From UMGS755 sp045652815 (GTDB lineage Bacteria > Bacillota > Clostridia > UBA1381 > UBA9506), in contig JAZOLH010000037.1 of NCBI GenBank assembly GCA_045652815.1, forward strand, positions 1-64,000: a stretch of DNA of 64,000 bases, read 5' to 3'. The notes beneath the pieces were generated by a model. That model ran no database searches. It was given only the letters and a program-made list of their open reading frames with translations, and was not told where the DNA came from. Shown here piece after piece: positions 32,660-41,088 of the stretch. How positions within the stretch are numbered: position 1 is the first letter of the stretch; every line of letters starts with the position of its first letter. The position numbers and the translations under genes were made by a program.

Positions 32660-33523
32660 TTAAAATACAAGCGGCACTAAGATACCGGCGATAACAATCA
32701 ACGAGCAGAGCAGTTTATAAAGGATATTCTTTTCTTTAAAAATCAACCAGCCGGAGAGAACGGACACAATGACGGAGGATTGTTTGATGAGCGTCATCAA
32801 GGTCACCTGACTTTCCGGCATGGCATTGGCACGGAACAGAAGCAAATCGCCGAACACAAGGGAAAGACTCATCAAGGGAATCCAGTAGTTTGTTTTAATG
32901 GATTTAATGGAGATTTTTTCGCGACGCACTAAGAGCACAATGCCATAGATAATGCACATAAAAAGCATAAACCAAAATTGCAACTGCTGGGGCAGAATGC
33001 TCTTCATCAGAATTTTATCCAGCGTGCCCGAGATGGCGTTAAACAGACAGTTCATTAAAACCGCAAAGAGAGCAAAGAGGGTGGCATTACCGCCGCTTCC
33101 TTTGTTCTTTTTTAAGTTCACAAGCAAAAGACCTGTGATAACAAGCAGAACGCCGATGCACTTTTGCCAGGTAAAACTTTCTCCTAAAACGAACACACCC
33201 AAAGCGGTGGAGAAGACCATGCGACCTAAATCCATAACGCTGTAAAGACTCAAAGACATCCGCTTTAAAGCCGCTAAAGAGAACAACCAAGCGATGCAAC
33301 AAGCGGCGGATTTTAAGAATGCATAAAAAATCTGTGTGCCGCTTAAAGCAAAGGCCACCTTGATATGGGGCAGCGTCATCAAAAAGCCGATGAAGGTGTA
33401 AAAAAACAATATTTCATTAGCACCCGATTTTTTCAGGGCGGCTTTTTTCATACATTCCCTGCCGCCTTTTAAGAGGGCATAAATCACAACTAAATAAATC
33501 CACAAGTTTTCCAAGTTTTTCAT
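32660..33523 (-). CDS. EamA/DMT-family transporter
   Basis: A 287-residue inner-membrane protein with about ten hydrophobic segments in two similar halves, as in drug/metabolite exporters. The end of each half, VLGESFTWQKCIGVLLVITGLLLV and FKEKNILYKLLCSLIVIAGILV, shows the family repeat. Substrate unknown. It has a promoter divergent from that of the ferritin-like gene. Confidence 0.87.
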   Translation of the reverse strand: MKNLENLWIYLVVIYALLKGGRECMKKAALKKSGANEILFFYTFIGFLMTLPHIKVAFALSGTQIFYAFLKSAACCIAWLFSLAALKRMSLSLYSVMDLGRMVFSTALGVFVLGESFTWQKCIGVLLVITGLLLVNLKKNKGSGGNATLFALFAVLMNCLFNAISGTLDKILMKSILPQQLQFWFMLFMCIIYGIVLLVRREKISIKSIKTNYWIPLMSLSLVFGDLLLFRANAMPESQVTLMTLIKQSSVIVSVLSGWLIFKEKNILYKLLCSLIVIAGILVPLVF

Positions 33524-33547
33524 CCTTTTCTTTTTTGCAATGTCTCT

Positions 33548-33576
33548 ATTTTACTACAAATAAAAACAAATTTCAA
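33548..33576 (-). promoter_or_regulatory. Sigma-A promoter of the EamA transporter
   Basis: Minus strand TTGAAA, 17 bases, TAAAAT, about 25 bases before the start. Confidence 0.55.
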
Positions 33577-33589
33577 GGGGAGATAATTG

Positions 33590-33618
33590 TTGAAAAAAAT
33601 GGCAAATGGTGGTATAAT
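33590..33618 (+). promoter_or_regulatory. Sigma-A promoter of the ferritin-like/VIT1 gene
   Basis: TTGAAA, 17 bases, TATAAT, about 40 bases before the start. Confidence 0.68.
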
Positions 33619-33658
33619 ATAAAATAGGATATTCTTGAATTGAATTGGAGGGGCTATT

Positions 33659-34540
33659 ATGGCAAAAGAACTTTCAAAAGAAGCACTGAAAATCGTGAAG
33701 AAAATGCAGCAGAGCGAACTGACGGAAAGCGTGATTTATGCTGAAATCGCCAAGTTTGCCAAAGGTGATGAAAATAAAGAAACCTTGCTTCGTTTGGCAA
33801 GGGAAGAAAAGGCGCATTATGAAATCTGGAAGCGTTATACGGGCGTTGAAATGAAACCCGAAAAGCGCAAGGTTTTCAAATATAAATGGATTGCCCGCAT
33901 TTTAGGTTTTACCTTTGCGGTGAAACTGATGGAAAACGGTGAAACAAACGCCCAGTCAGAATATGAATTGCTGGCAAAAGAAGTGGAAGAAAGCGCTTCC
34001 ATTCGCGCACAGGAAGAAGAGCACGAAAAAGCACTGCTTGAAATTCTGGATGAAGAAAGTTTGCAGTATGTGGGCAGTATGGTGCTGGGTATGAATGATG
34101 CGCTGGTGGAACTGACAGGTTCTTTAGCAGGTTTTACCTTTGCTATGCAGAACACCCGCCTGATTGCTCTTGCCGGTCTTATTATGGGTATTTCTGCCAC
34201 ATTTTCTATGGCGTCCAGTGAATTTTTGGCGGCAAAAAGTGAAGGCAGAACCGATGCCTTTAAGTCCTGTACTTACACGGGCGTTGCCTACCTTGTGACT
34301 GTTGCACTTTTGGTGCTTCCGTATCTGCTTCTCGGCAACGAACAATATATGACCGCTCTTGCTGTGATGCTTTGCATCGTTGTTTTAATCATCGCAGGAT
34401 TTACATACTATATTTCTGTTGCTAAAAGCGAAAAATTCCGCCCCAGATTCTTGGAAATGTCCTTAATCAGCATCGGCGTTGCCATCGTTTCTTTCGGTGT
34501 TGGTATTTTAGCAAAGAAATTTTTAGGTGTTGAGTTATAA
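33659..34540 (+). CDS. Ferritin-like/VIT1 membrane iron or manganese exporter
   Basis: A 293-residue two-part protein. Residues 1-140 are a ferritin-like helical bundle with Glu/His ligands, including REEKAHYEIWKRYTG and QEEEHEKALLEILDEE. Residues 145-293 are a VIT1/CCC1 transporter domain with five membrane segments, starting YVGSMVLGMNDALVELTGSLAGF. The arrangement matches membrane-bound ferritins that sense or bind iron and export it. Likely role is protection from iron and peroxide, in line with rubredoxin and rubrerythrin. Its stop overlaps the next start (TAATG). Confidence 0.9.
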   Translation: MAKELSKEALKIVKKMQQSELTESVIYAEIAKFAKGDENKETLLRLAREEKAHYEIWKRYTGVEMKPEKRKVFKYKWIARILGFTFAVKLMENGETNAQSEYELLAKEVEESASIRAQEEEHEKALLEILDEESLQYVGSMVLGMNDALVELTGSLAGFTFAMQNTRLIALAGLIMGISATFSMASSEFLAAKSEGRTDAFKSCTYTGVAYLVTVALLVLPYLLLGNEQYMTALAVMLCIVVLIIAGFTYYISVAKSEKFRPRFLEMSLISIGVAIVSFGVGILAKKFLGVEL

Positions 34541-35448
34541 TGCAGGAACTGTACCCCAATTATTATCATAAATTTAACTGTATTGCAGACCGTTGCCGCC
34601 ATTCTTGTTGCGTTGGTTGGGAAATTGATATAGATGCAGAAACTATGGCACGCTACGAGGCAATAGAGACGCCTATGGGCGATACAATCCGTAAGCACAT
34701 TGAGGGAGAAGACCCCCACTTTATTTTAGGTCCGGGGGATAGATGCCCGTTTTTGCAGGAAGACGGTCTTTGCGAACTGATTATCGAATGTGGTGAAAAT
34801 GTGCTTTGCGACATTTGCCGCCTGCATCCCCGTTTTCGTAATTTTTATGAAAATGCCGTGGAAACAGGTTTGGGTTTATGCTGTGAGGAAGCGGCGCGGA
34901 TTATCCTGACGGAGCAGGAAAAGTTCAAGATTTCTCTCCCGCGGGATACCGACCTTTCGGAAGAGGCATTCTTTGCCATCCGTGATACGATTTTTTACAT
35001 CCTGCAGGAGCGCGAAAAAACCATCTACGACCGTTTTTGCTCTCTGGCAAAGAAGTTTGGCCTGTCCTTTTCGTTCTCGCTAGAAACCTTGCAAAAAACC
35101 TATCTTTCGCTGGAACGGTTGGATGAAGCGTGGACAGATTGTCTGACTACTTTAGATGGCTTTACTTTTGACGAAACAATCTTTCGGGATGAGGCCTTTG
35201 CCATCCCCTTTGAGCAACTTTGTGTTTATTTCATCTTCCGTCATCTGACTGATGCAATGTGGGACGGAGAGTATGAAAAACGGGTACGCTTTGCCCTTGT
35301 AAGTTGTTATGTTATTGGCGCCCTTTGGGCAAACTGCAAACAAGAAAAAGGCACTCTGACTTTAGAGGATATGGTGGAAATTGTTCGGCTGTATTCTTCT
35401 GAAATCGAATATTCGGAAGAGAACACAGAAACACTAATGAATTTATAA
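34540..35448 (+). CDS. FliB-family protein (flagellin lysine-N-methylase-like)
   Basis: A 302-residue member of the FliB family. The N-terminus carries Cys clusters typical of the family, NCIADRCRHSCCVGWEIDID, CPFLQEDGLCELI, CDICRLHPRFRNF and LCCEEAARI, which probably hold a metal or iron-sulfur cluster. In Salmonella FliB methylates flagellin lysines, but no flagellar gene is in the window and the gene is translationally coupled to an iron-handling protein, so the real target may differ. Confidence 0.8.
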   Translation: MQELYPNYYHKFNCIADRCRHSCCVGWEIDIDAETMARYEAIETPMGDTIRKHIEGEDPHFILGPGDRCPFLQEDGLCELIIECGENVLCDICRLHPRFRNFYENAVETGLGLCCEEAARIILTEQEKFKISLPRDTDLSEEAFFAIRDTIFYILQEREKTIYDRFCSLAKKFGLSFSFSLETLQKTYLSLERLDEAWTDCLTTLDGFTFDETIFRDEAFAIPFEQLCVYFIFRHLTDAMWDGEYEKRVRFALVSCYVIGALWANCKQEKGTLTLEDMVEIVRLYSSEIEYSEENTETLMNL

Positions 35449-35463
35449 ATTTAGGAGATAACC

Positions 35464-35682
35464 ATGGAAGAACTGATTAAAAAAATTAATGCCCTTGCTA
35501 AAAAGTCAAGGGAAGAAGGTCTGACTGACGAAGAAAAAGAAGAACAGGCAAAACTTCGCGCGGCCTATATTCAAAAATTCCGTCAAGGGATGGAAAACAC
35601 CCTGAGCAACACCTACATTATGGATGAGCAGGGCAACAAAAAGAAAGTGGAAAAGAAAGGCGGCAACAAGTTTTTGTCGTAA
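35464..35682 (+). CDS. ynzC: YnzC/DUF896 family small protein
   Basis: A 72-residue UPF0291/DUF896 protein: a helical hairpin with INALAKKSREEGLTDEEKEEQ and LRAAYIQKFRQGMENTL. The family is common in Firmicutes and has no firm biochemical role. Good ribosome site TAGGAGA. It lies between the FliB-like gene and the GTPase fusion, only nine bases from the latter. Confidence 0.92.
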   Translation: MEELIKKINALAKKSREEGLTDEEKEEQAKLRAAYIQKFRQGMENTLSNTYIMDEQGNKKKVEKKGGNKFLS

Positions 35683-35691
35683 GCGTTTGAA

Positions 35692-38316
35692 ATGAAGCGA
35701 ATTGCTGTTGGCATTCTGGCTCACGTGGACGCAGGCAAAACAACCCTCTCTGAAGGTCTTTTATATACAGCGGGGGAGATTCGAAAGTTTGGTCGCGTGG
35801 ATACCGGAGACACGTTTTTGGACACAAATGAAATCGAGCGCAAAAGAGGCATTACTGTTTTTTCAAAGCAGGCGGTGATCAGTCTGGAAGAAACTGTGAT
35901 GACTCTTTTAGACACGCCCGGACACGTGGATTTTGCCGCAGAAGCAGAGCGTACACTTTCTGTTTTGGATTATGCGATTTTAGTCATCAGCGGAACCGAT
36001 GGCATTCAAAGCCACACCAAAACTCTTTGGGATATGCTGGCAAAACACAATCTTCCTGTGTTTGTTTTTATAAATAAACTGGATTTAACCGGTAGCGATA
36101 AACAGCGCGTTATCAGCGAACTGAAAGCAGAATTCGGCGGCAATTTTGTTGATTTTACGGAGAAGACTGAAACTCTTTGTGATGAACTCTCCCTTTGCAG
36201 TGAAGCGCTGATGGAAGAGGCGCTGGAAGGTAAGATTACGGAGAAAAGCGTTGCTGAGGCGATCTGCGACCGTCATCTGTATCCTTGTTTTTCGGGGTCC
36301 GCACTGAAGATGGAGGGCGTCTCTTTCTTTTTAAAGGCCTTCGACCGCCTGACTTTGCCTGCCAAGGCCATGGCAATTTTTGGTGCGAAAGTGTTTAAAA
36401 TCGGTCAGGACGACCGTGGCAACCGCCTGACGTTTATGAAAATCACGGGCGGTAGTCTGAAAGTGAAAAGCACGCTTGTAACCGATGGGGAAACAAGTGA
36501 AAAAGTCAATGAAATCCGCATTTATTCCGGCGAAAAATATAAAACTGAAGAGGAAGTGTTCCCCGGCACCGTTTGCGCTGTGACAGGTCCGAAACTGACA
36601 GCGGCAGGGCAGGGGCTTGGCTTTGAGAAAAACGCTTCTGCACTAACAGCAGAGCCGATTTTTACCTATCGGGTGATTCTGCCCGCAGGCGTTATGCCCT
36701 CGGTGGCTTTAGAAAATTTCCGTCAGCTAGAGCAGGAAGAAACCCAGCTGAAAGTCACTTGGAATGAGCAACTTGGCGAAATCCAAATCAGACTGATGGG
36801 TGAAATTCAACTTGAAATTTTAAAAGATTTAGTCAAAACTCGTTTCGGGATGGACGTGGAGTTTGAAGAAGGCCGCATTGTTTATAAAGAAACCATTGTC
36901 AACACTGTGGAGGGCGTGGGTCATTTTGAACCCCTGCGCCATTATGCAGAGGTGCATCTGCTTCTCGAGCCCTTGCCCGAAAACACGGGGATGCAGTTTG
37001 AAATTGATTGCCCCGAGAGCGTTTTAGATAAAAACTGGCAACGACTTATCTTGACGCACTTAATGGAAAAGCAACATCTGGGCACTTTGACAGGGTCGCC
37101 CATTACCGATATTAAAATCACCTTAAAATCAGGTGCGGCACACCAAAAACATACAGAGGGCGGCGATTTCCGTCAGGCGACTTACCGCGCTGTTCGTCAG
37201 GGTTTAATGCAGGCTCAGAGCGCTTTGCTTGAGCCATACTATGAATTTGTGATTGAAGTTCCTGCCGAAAACGTGGGCAAGGCCATGACAGACCTTGATA
37301 TGTTGGGTGCACAGTTTTCCATCTCCCATTTGGGCGGTGATTTAACAAAAATCAAGGGCACTGCACCTGCCGAAGCCATCCGAAATTACGGACAACAAAT
37401 GATTGGGTATACCCACGGAAAAGGCAGAATTACCTGCAAATTCTGTGGTTATGGCAAGTGTAAAAATGCTGAAAGCATTATTGAATCCATCGGTTATAAT
37501 GCCGAAGCCGATGTTTTAAACACCCCCGATTCTGTGTTCTGCAGCCACGGGGCAGGGTTTACGGTGAAATGGGACGAAGTGCCACAGCACATGCACTTAG
37601 AGAGCATTTTAAAGCCCAAAAAGGCAGAAGAAAAGGAACGGGTAGTTCGTTCCTCTTCCATCCACGCAGGCGACGATGAACTCCTTGCCATTTTTGAAAA
37701 AACCTATGGTAAGGTGGAAACAAAACTGCCTTCCCGTGCTATGCACACTAAGAAGAATATGCCGGAGAATAAGAGACATCACGCGGTGAAACGTTTTGAT
37801 AAAGACTATCTGCTCATTGATGGTTATAATATGATTTTCGCTTGGGAGAGTTTGAAAAAAATCGCCCAAAGCAGTTTAGAAGATGCGCGGCGTGAACTCA
37901 TCGACCGCATTTCTGTTTACAAAGTCTTTAAAGGCTGGGAGGTTATCATTGTTTTTGATGCCTATAAGGTAAAAGGCAACATCGGTGAGGTTGAAAAGGA
38001 AAAGGGCATCACCATTGTGTACACAAAAGAATCCCAAACTGCCGATGCTTATATCGAGAAAGCCACCCGTGAACTGACAAAACAGTATAACGTAACCGTT
38101 GCCACCTCTGATGCCTTAGAGCAGTTAATCATCTTCGGCAGCGGTGCCTTCCGCATGCCTGCAAGGCATCTCGAGGAGGAAGTGTTGCAGGTGGAAAAAG
38201 GCGTGCGGCAGATGGTGGAAACCTATAACTTAGAAACCGAAAGTTCGGGCTTTTTAAAAGTGTTAGAAGAAAAACTGGCGGGCTGGAAAGAGAAAAACCG
38301 CCCCGAAATGAAATAA
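35692..38316 (+). CDS. TetM-like ribosome GTPase fused to NYN/Rae1-type RNase domain
   Basis: An 874-residue protein. Residues 1-650 form a TetM/EF-G-like ribosomal GTPase: P-loop AHVDAGKTT, switch KRGITVFSKQ, G3 DTPGHVDF, G4 NKLDL, then domains II-V and a Cys segment CKFCGYGKC near 581. After a linker with no clear fold, residues about 702-874 form a NYN (YacP/Rae1) domain with acidic residues D710 (LLIDGYNM), D756 (VFDAY), D785 (TADAYIEKA) and D807 (TSDALEQ). Rae1 cuts mRNA in the ribosomal A site, which TetM also enters, so the fusion implies one protein that binds and cleaves there. Its ribosome site is weak, suggesting coupling with ynzC. Confidence 0.9.
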   Translation: MKRIAVGILAHVDAGKTTLSEGLLYTAGEIRKFGRVDTGDTFLDTNEIERKRGITVFSKQAVISLEETVMTLLDTPGHVDFAAEAERTLSVLDYAILVISGTDGIQSHTKTLWDMLAKHNLPVFVFINKLDLTGSDKQRVISELKAEFGGNFVDFTEKTETLCDELSLCSEALMEEALEGKITEKSVAEAICDRHLYPCFSGSALKMEGVSFFLKAFDRLTLPAKAMAIFGAKVFKIGQDDRGNRLTFMKITGGSLKVKSTLVTDGETSEKVNEIRIYSGEKYKTEEEVFPGTVCAVTGPKLTAAGQGLGFEKNASALTAEPIFTYRVILPAGVMPSVALENFRQLEQEETQLKVTWNEQLGEIQIRLMGEIQLEILKDLVKTRFGMDVEFEEGRIVYKETIVNTVEGVGHFEPLRHYAEVHLLLEPLPENTGMQFEIDCPESVLDKNWQRLILTHLMEKQHLGTLTGSPITDIKITLKSGAAHQKHTEGGDFRQATYRAVRQGLMQAQSALLEPYYEFVIEVPAENVGKAMTDLDMLGAQFSISHLGGDLTKIKGTAPAEAIRNYGQQMIGYTHGKGRITCKFCGYGKCKNAESIIESIGYNAEADVLNTPDSVFCSHGAGFTVKWDEVPQHMHLESILKPKKAEEKERVVRSSSIHAGDDELLAIFEKTYGKVETKLPSRAMHTKKNMPENKRHHAVKRFDKDYLLIDGYNMIFAWESLKKIAQSSLEDARRELIDRISVYKVFKGWEVIIVFDAYKVKGNIGEVEKEKGITIVYTKESQTADAYIEKATRELTKQYNVTVATSDALEQLIIFGSGAFRMPARHLEEEVLQVEKGVRQMVETYNLETESSGFLKVLEEKLAGWKEKNRPEMK

Positions 38317-38329
38317 ACAGGAGATACAA

Positions 38330-39883
38330 ATGAGTATTTTAAATGCAGAAAACATCAGCCACAGTTTTGGTGGCAGACAAATTTTAGAAGATGCAAGTTT
38401 CCGCTTGCTCAAAGGGGAGCACATTGGCTTAATTGGTGCTAATGGTGAGGGAAAATCCACTTTCCTGAAGATTATCACAGGTGAAATGCACCCCGAACAG
38501 GGTAAGGTGGAATGGTGCCGCCACGTGACCTATGGTTACCTTGACCAGTATTCTTCACTGGAAGCTGGCAAAACCATCCGCGATGTGCTTCGTGATGCTT
38601 TTTCCCACCTTTCCGAACTGGAAGCAGAGATGATTGCCATTTATGATAAAATGGCAGAAGCAAGCGAAGAAGAACTTGCCGATATGATGGAAGAAGTGGG
38701 CGAAATGCAGGAAATTTTGGATTCCTCCGGCTACTATACCATCGACACCAAAATCTCGGAATATGCCAACGGTTTAGGTCTCGGTGAAATCGGTCTTGAC
38801 CGTGATGTAACGGAACTTTCAGGCGGACAGAGAGCCAAAGTTTTGCTTGCTAAAGTGCTTCTTGAAAACCCCATGATTCTGATTTTGGACGAGCCCACGA
38901 ACTTTTTGGATGAAAACCACATTAACTGGCTGACGGAGTTTTTGCAGAACTACGAAAATGCCTTTATTCTGGTATCTCACGATATGCCTTTCTTAACTAA
39001 GGTTACCAACGTGATTTATCACCTTGAAAATACGGTTTTAACCCGCTACAAAGGTACTTACGAAGACTTTTTGCGTATGCACGATTTAAAGAAACAGCAG
39101 CTGGAACAGGCCTTTAAAAAGCAGCAGAAAAAGATTGCTGATTTAGAGGATTTTGTGGCCCGAAACAAAGCCCGTGCCGCAACAGCAACGCTGGCACGTT
39201 CCCGCCAAAAAGAACTTGACAAAATGGAGCGTATCGAACTGGCGCCCGAGAAAATCAAGCCCACATTTAACTTTCAGGCAGACCGTGCACCGGGCAGAAT
39301 TGTTATTGAGGCCAAGGGTTTGGTCATTGGTTACGATTCACCCCTGACAAAGAAAATTGACATTCAGATTGAGCGCAACAAAAAGATTGCCATCCGCGGT
39401 GTGAATGGCTTGGGTAAATCCACGCTTTTAAAAACCTTACTTAAAATGATTCCTGCCCTAGAGGGCGAGATTCATCACGACCAGTTTATCAATGTTGGCT
39501 ATTTTGAGCAGGAGGAAAGCACCTCCGATAAAACCGCTTTGCAGGAATTCTGGGATGAATTCCCTGCCATGACCAATGCGGAAGTTCGTGCGGCACTTGC
39601 AAAATGCGGTCTGACAACAGAGCATATCACAACACAGATGCGCGTGCTCTCCGGTGGCGAAAATGCGAAAGTACGTCTTTGCAAAATTATGCAAAAGCCT
39701 GCTAACATCTTGGTTTTGGACGAACCGACGAACCACCTTGATATTGTGGCAAAAGAAGAACTGGCTAAAGCCATTCGCGAGTTCCGTGGCACAGTCCTTT
39801 TGGTTTGCCACGAAGCCGAATTTTATCAGGGCGTTGTGGATGAAATCTGGGATGTATCTGATTGGAGCACAAAAATTGTTTAA
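38330..39883 (+). CDS. ABC-F family ATPase
   Basis: A 517-residue protein with two ABC ATPase domains and no membrane part. Domain 1: GANGEGKST, LSGGQRAK, ILDEPTNFLDENH. A helical interdomain linker (about 225-300, rich in Lys/Gln) is the ribosome E-site-reaching arm of ABC-F proteins. Domain 2: GVNGLGKST, LSGGENAK, LDEPTNHLD. ABC-F proteins act on translating ribosomes, relieving stalls or antibiotics; this one resembles the YbiT-like group but its target is unknown. It starts 13 bases after the GTPase fusion, so they are co-transcribed. Confidence 0.93.
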   Translation: MSILNAENISHSFGGRQILEDASFRLLKGEHIGLIGANGEGKSTFLKIITGEMHPEQGKVEWCRHVTYGYLDQYSSLEAGKTIRDVLRDAFSHLSELEAEMIAIYDKMAEASEEELADMMEEVGEMQEILDSSGYYTIDTKISEYANGLGLGEIGLDRDVTELSGGQRAKVLLAKVLLENPMILILDEPTNFLDENHINWLTEFLQNYENAFILVSHDMPFLTKVTNVIYHLENTVLTRYKGTYEDFLRMHDLKKQQLEQAFKKQQKKIADLEDFVARNKARAATATLARSRQKELDKMERIELAPEKIKPTFNFQADRAPGRIVIEAKGLVIGYDSPLTKKIDIQIERNKKIAIRGVNGLGKSTLLKTLLKMIPALEGEIHHDQFINVGYFEQEESTSDKTALQEFWDEFPAMTNAEVRAALAKCGLTTEHITTQMRVLSGGENAKVRLCKIMQKPANILVLDEPTNHLDIVAKEELAKAIREFRGTVLLVCHEAEFYQGVVDEIWDVSDWSTKIV

Positions 39884-39888
39884 AAAGA

Positions 39889-39916
39889 AAAAGCCTACCG
39901 TTTGGTAGGCTTTTTT
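39889..39916. terminator. Bidirectional terminator between ABC-F and rlmN
   Basis: Stem AAAAGCCTACC, loop GTTT, and T-runs on both sides; the minus-strand rlmN stop codon abuts it. Confidence 0.9.
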
Positions 39917-40931
39917 AATTTTCATATGCAGAAGAAAGTTGCCCGCAGGCGGCATTCATATCGCCGCCAAATTCTCGGCGGACGGTAACATTAACGCCCC
40001 GCCTTTTTAAAATATCAAAAAAAGCGGCGATACGCTCTTTGGTGCTGGCGCAAAAATCAGCCGAACGGGTTTGGTTATAGGGAATCAGATTTACATAGCA
40101 GTTAAAACCCGAAAGAAGAGTCGCCAGTTCCTCGGCGCAGGCATCGGAATCGTTCACATCCTGAATCATAATGTAGGCAAAGGTAACCTTTTTATTGCTT
40201 CTTTCGGCATAGAGTTTTGCCGCGTCAATCAGATCGCTGATGGGGTATGCCTTGTTGATGGGCATCAGCTTGCTTCTGAGTTCGTCATTGGGTGCGTGGA
40301 GACTGATGGCAAGACTGTTAAAGGCCTCACGAGAGGCGTATTCAATAATTTTCGGGGTGATGCCGCTGGTGGAAATGGTAACGTGGCGGGCAGCAATGGC
40401 AATGCCCGGCTGGGCGGTTATGATATCAATAAAGTCCATTACGTTGTCATAGTTATCAAAGGGCTCGCCGATGCCCATCAGCACCACGTGGGAGATGGGA
40501 AACTTAAGTTTATCCCGCAGGTAAAGAACCTGAGCCACCATTTCGCCTGCAGAGAGATTGCGGACTTTTTTGAGTTTGCCGCTTTCGCAAAAAGCACAGT
40601 CCATATTGCATCCCACCTGTGTGGAAACACAAACACCGTTGCCGTAATCGTGTTTCATCAAAACGGTCTCGATGGTGCAACCGTCAGACAGGCGGAACAA
40701 AAACTTTTCCGTATCATCACTTTCGGCGGTTTTGATGAGCGAAAGGGCATCAAAGGTAAAGTCCTGTGCCAGTTTTTCACAGATGGCAGGAGACAGGGTT
40801 TTGATGTCTGAAAAGGATGTTAACTTGTCTTCATAAATGGCTTTAAAAACGATTTTTGCCTTGGCGGGATTCTCCCCAAAAGAGCGGAAATAATCCTCGA
40901 GTTTCGGCATCGTCATGTCGTAAATATTCAT
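39915..40931 (-). CDS. rlmN: RlmN/Cfr-family radical-SAM 23S rRNA methyltransferase
   Basis: A 338-residue radical SAM enzyme that methylates A2503 of 23S rRNA (C2 in RlmN, C8 in Cfr). The 4Fe-4S ligands are C108, C112 and C115 in GCNMDCAFC, and the methyl-carrying Cys is C329 in AACGQL. Other motifs are VLMGIGEPFDNYDNV and SLHAPNDELRSKLMPINKAYPI. The C-terminal RREFGGDMNAACGQL and the KLMPIN stretch have some Cfr-like character, but RlmN is the safer call as every bacterium of this kind has one. ATG preceded by AAGAGGA. Confidence 0.87.
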   Translation of the reverse strand: MNIYDMTMPKLEDYFRSFGENPAKAKIVFKAIYEDKLTSFSDIKTLSPAICEKLAQDFTFDALSLIKTAESDDTEKFLFRLSDGCTIETVLMKHDYGNGVCVSTQVGCNMDCAFCESGKLKKVRNLSAGEMVAQVLYLRDKLKFPISHVVLMGIGEPFDNYDNVMDFIDIITAQPGIAIAARHVTISTSGITPKIIEYASREAFNSLAISLHAPNDELRSKLMPINKAYPISDLIDAAKLYAERSNKKVTFAYIMIQDVNDSDACAEELATLLSGFNCYVNLIPYNQTRSADFCASTKERIAAFFDILKRRGVNVTVRREFGGDMNAACGQLSSAYEN

Positions 40932-40965
40932 AGCGGTTCCTCTTAAAATGCAAGTTACAAGGTCT

Positions 40966-40994
40966 ATTATACCGCAAAAATCCCACTCTGTAAA
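40966..40994 (-). promoter_or_regulatory. Sigma-A promoter of rlmN
   Basis: Minus strand TTTACA, 17 bases, TATAAT, about 35 bases before the start. Confidence 0.7.
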
Positions 40995-41016
40995 GTGAGA
41001 GAAACAGTAAAATATA

Positions 41017-41045
41017 TTGTCATTTTCTGTCGAATATGGTATACT
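41017..41045 (+). promoter_or_regulatory. Sigma-A promoter of the SleB-type hydrolase gene
   Basis: TTGTCA, 17 bases, TATACT, about 45 bases before the start. Confidence 0.7.
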
Positions 41046-41088
41046 AAAAGATAAGAAGAATAAATAACATCTGACAAGGAGGGGAAAT

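Noticed and set aside
35692..37640. Tetracycline resistance gene (tetM/tetW)
   Set aside because: The GTPase part is too divergent, has an extra Cys segment and carries a nuclease domain; resistance cannot be claimed.
40071..40811. Long open frame on the plus strand inside rlmN
   Set aside because: It is antisense to a clear rlmN gene, encodes no recognised domain and lacks a ribosome site.
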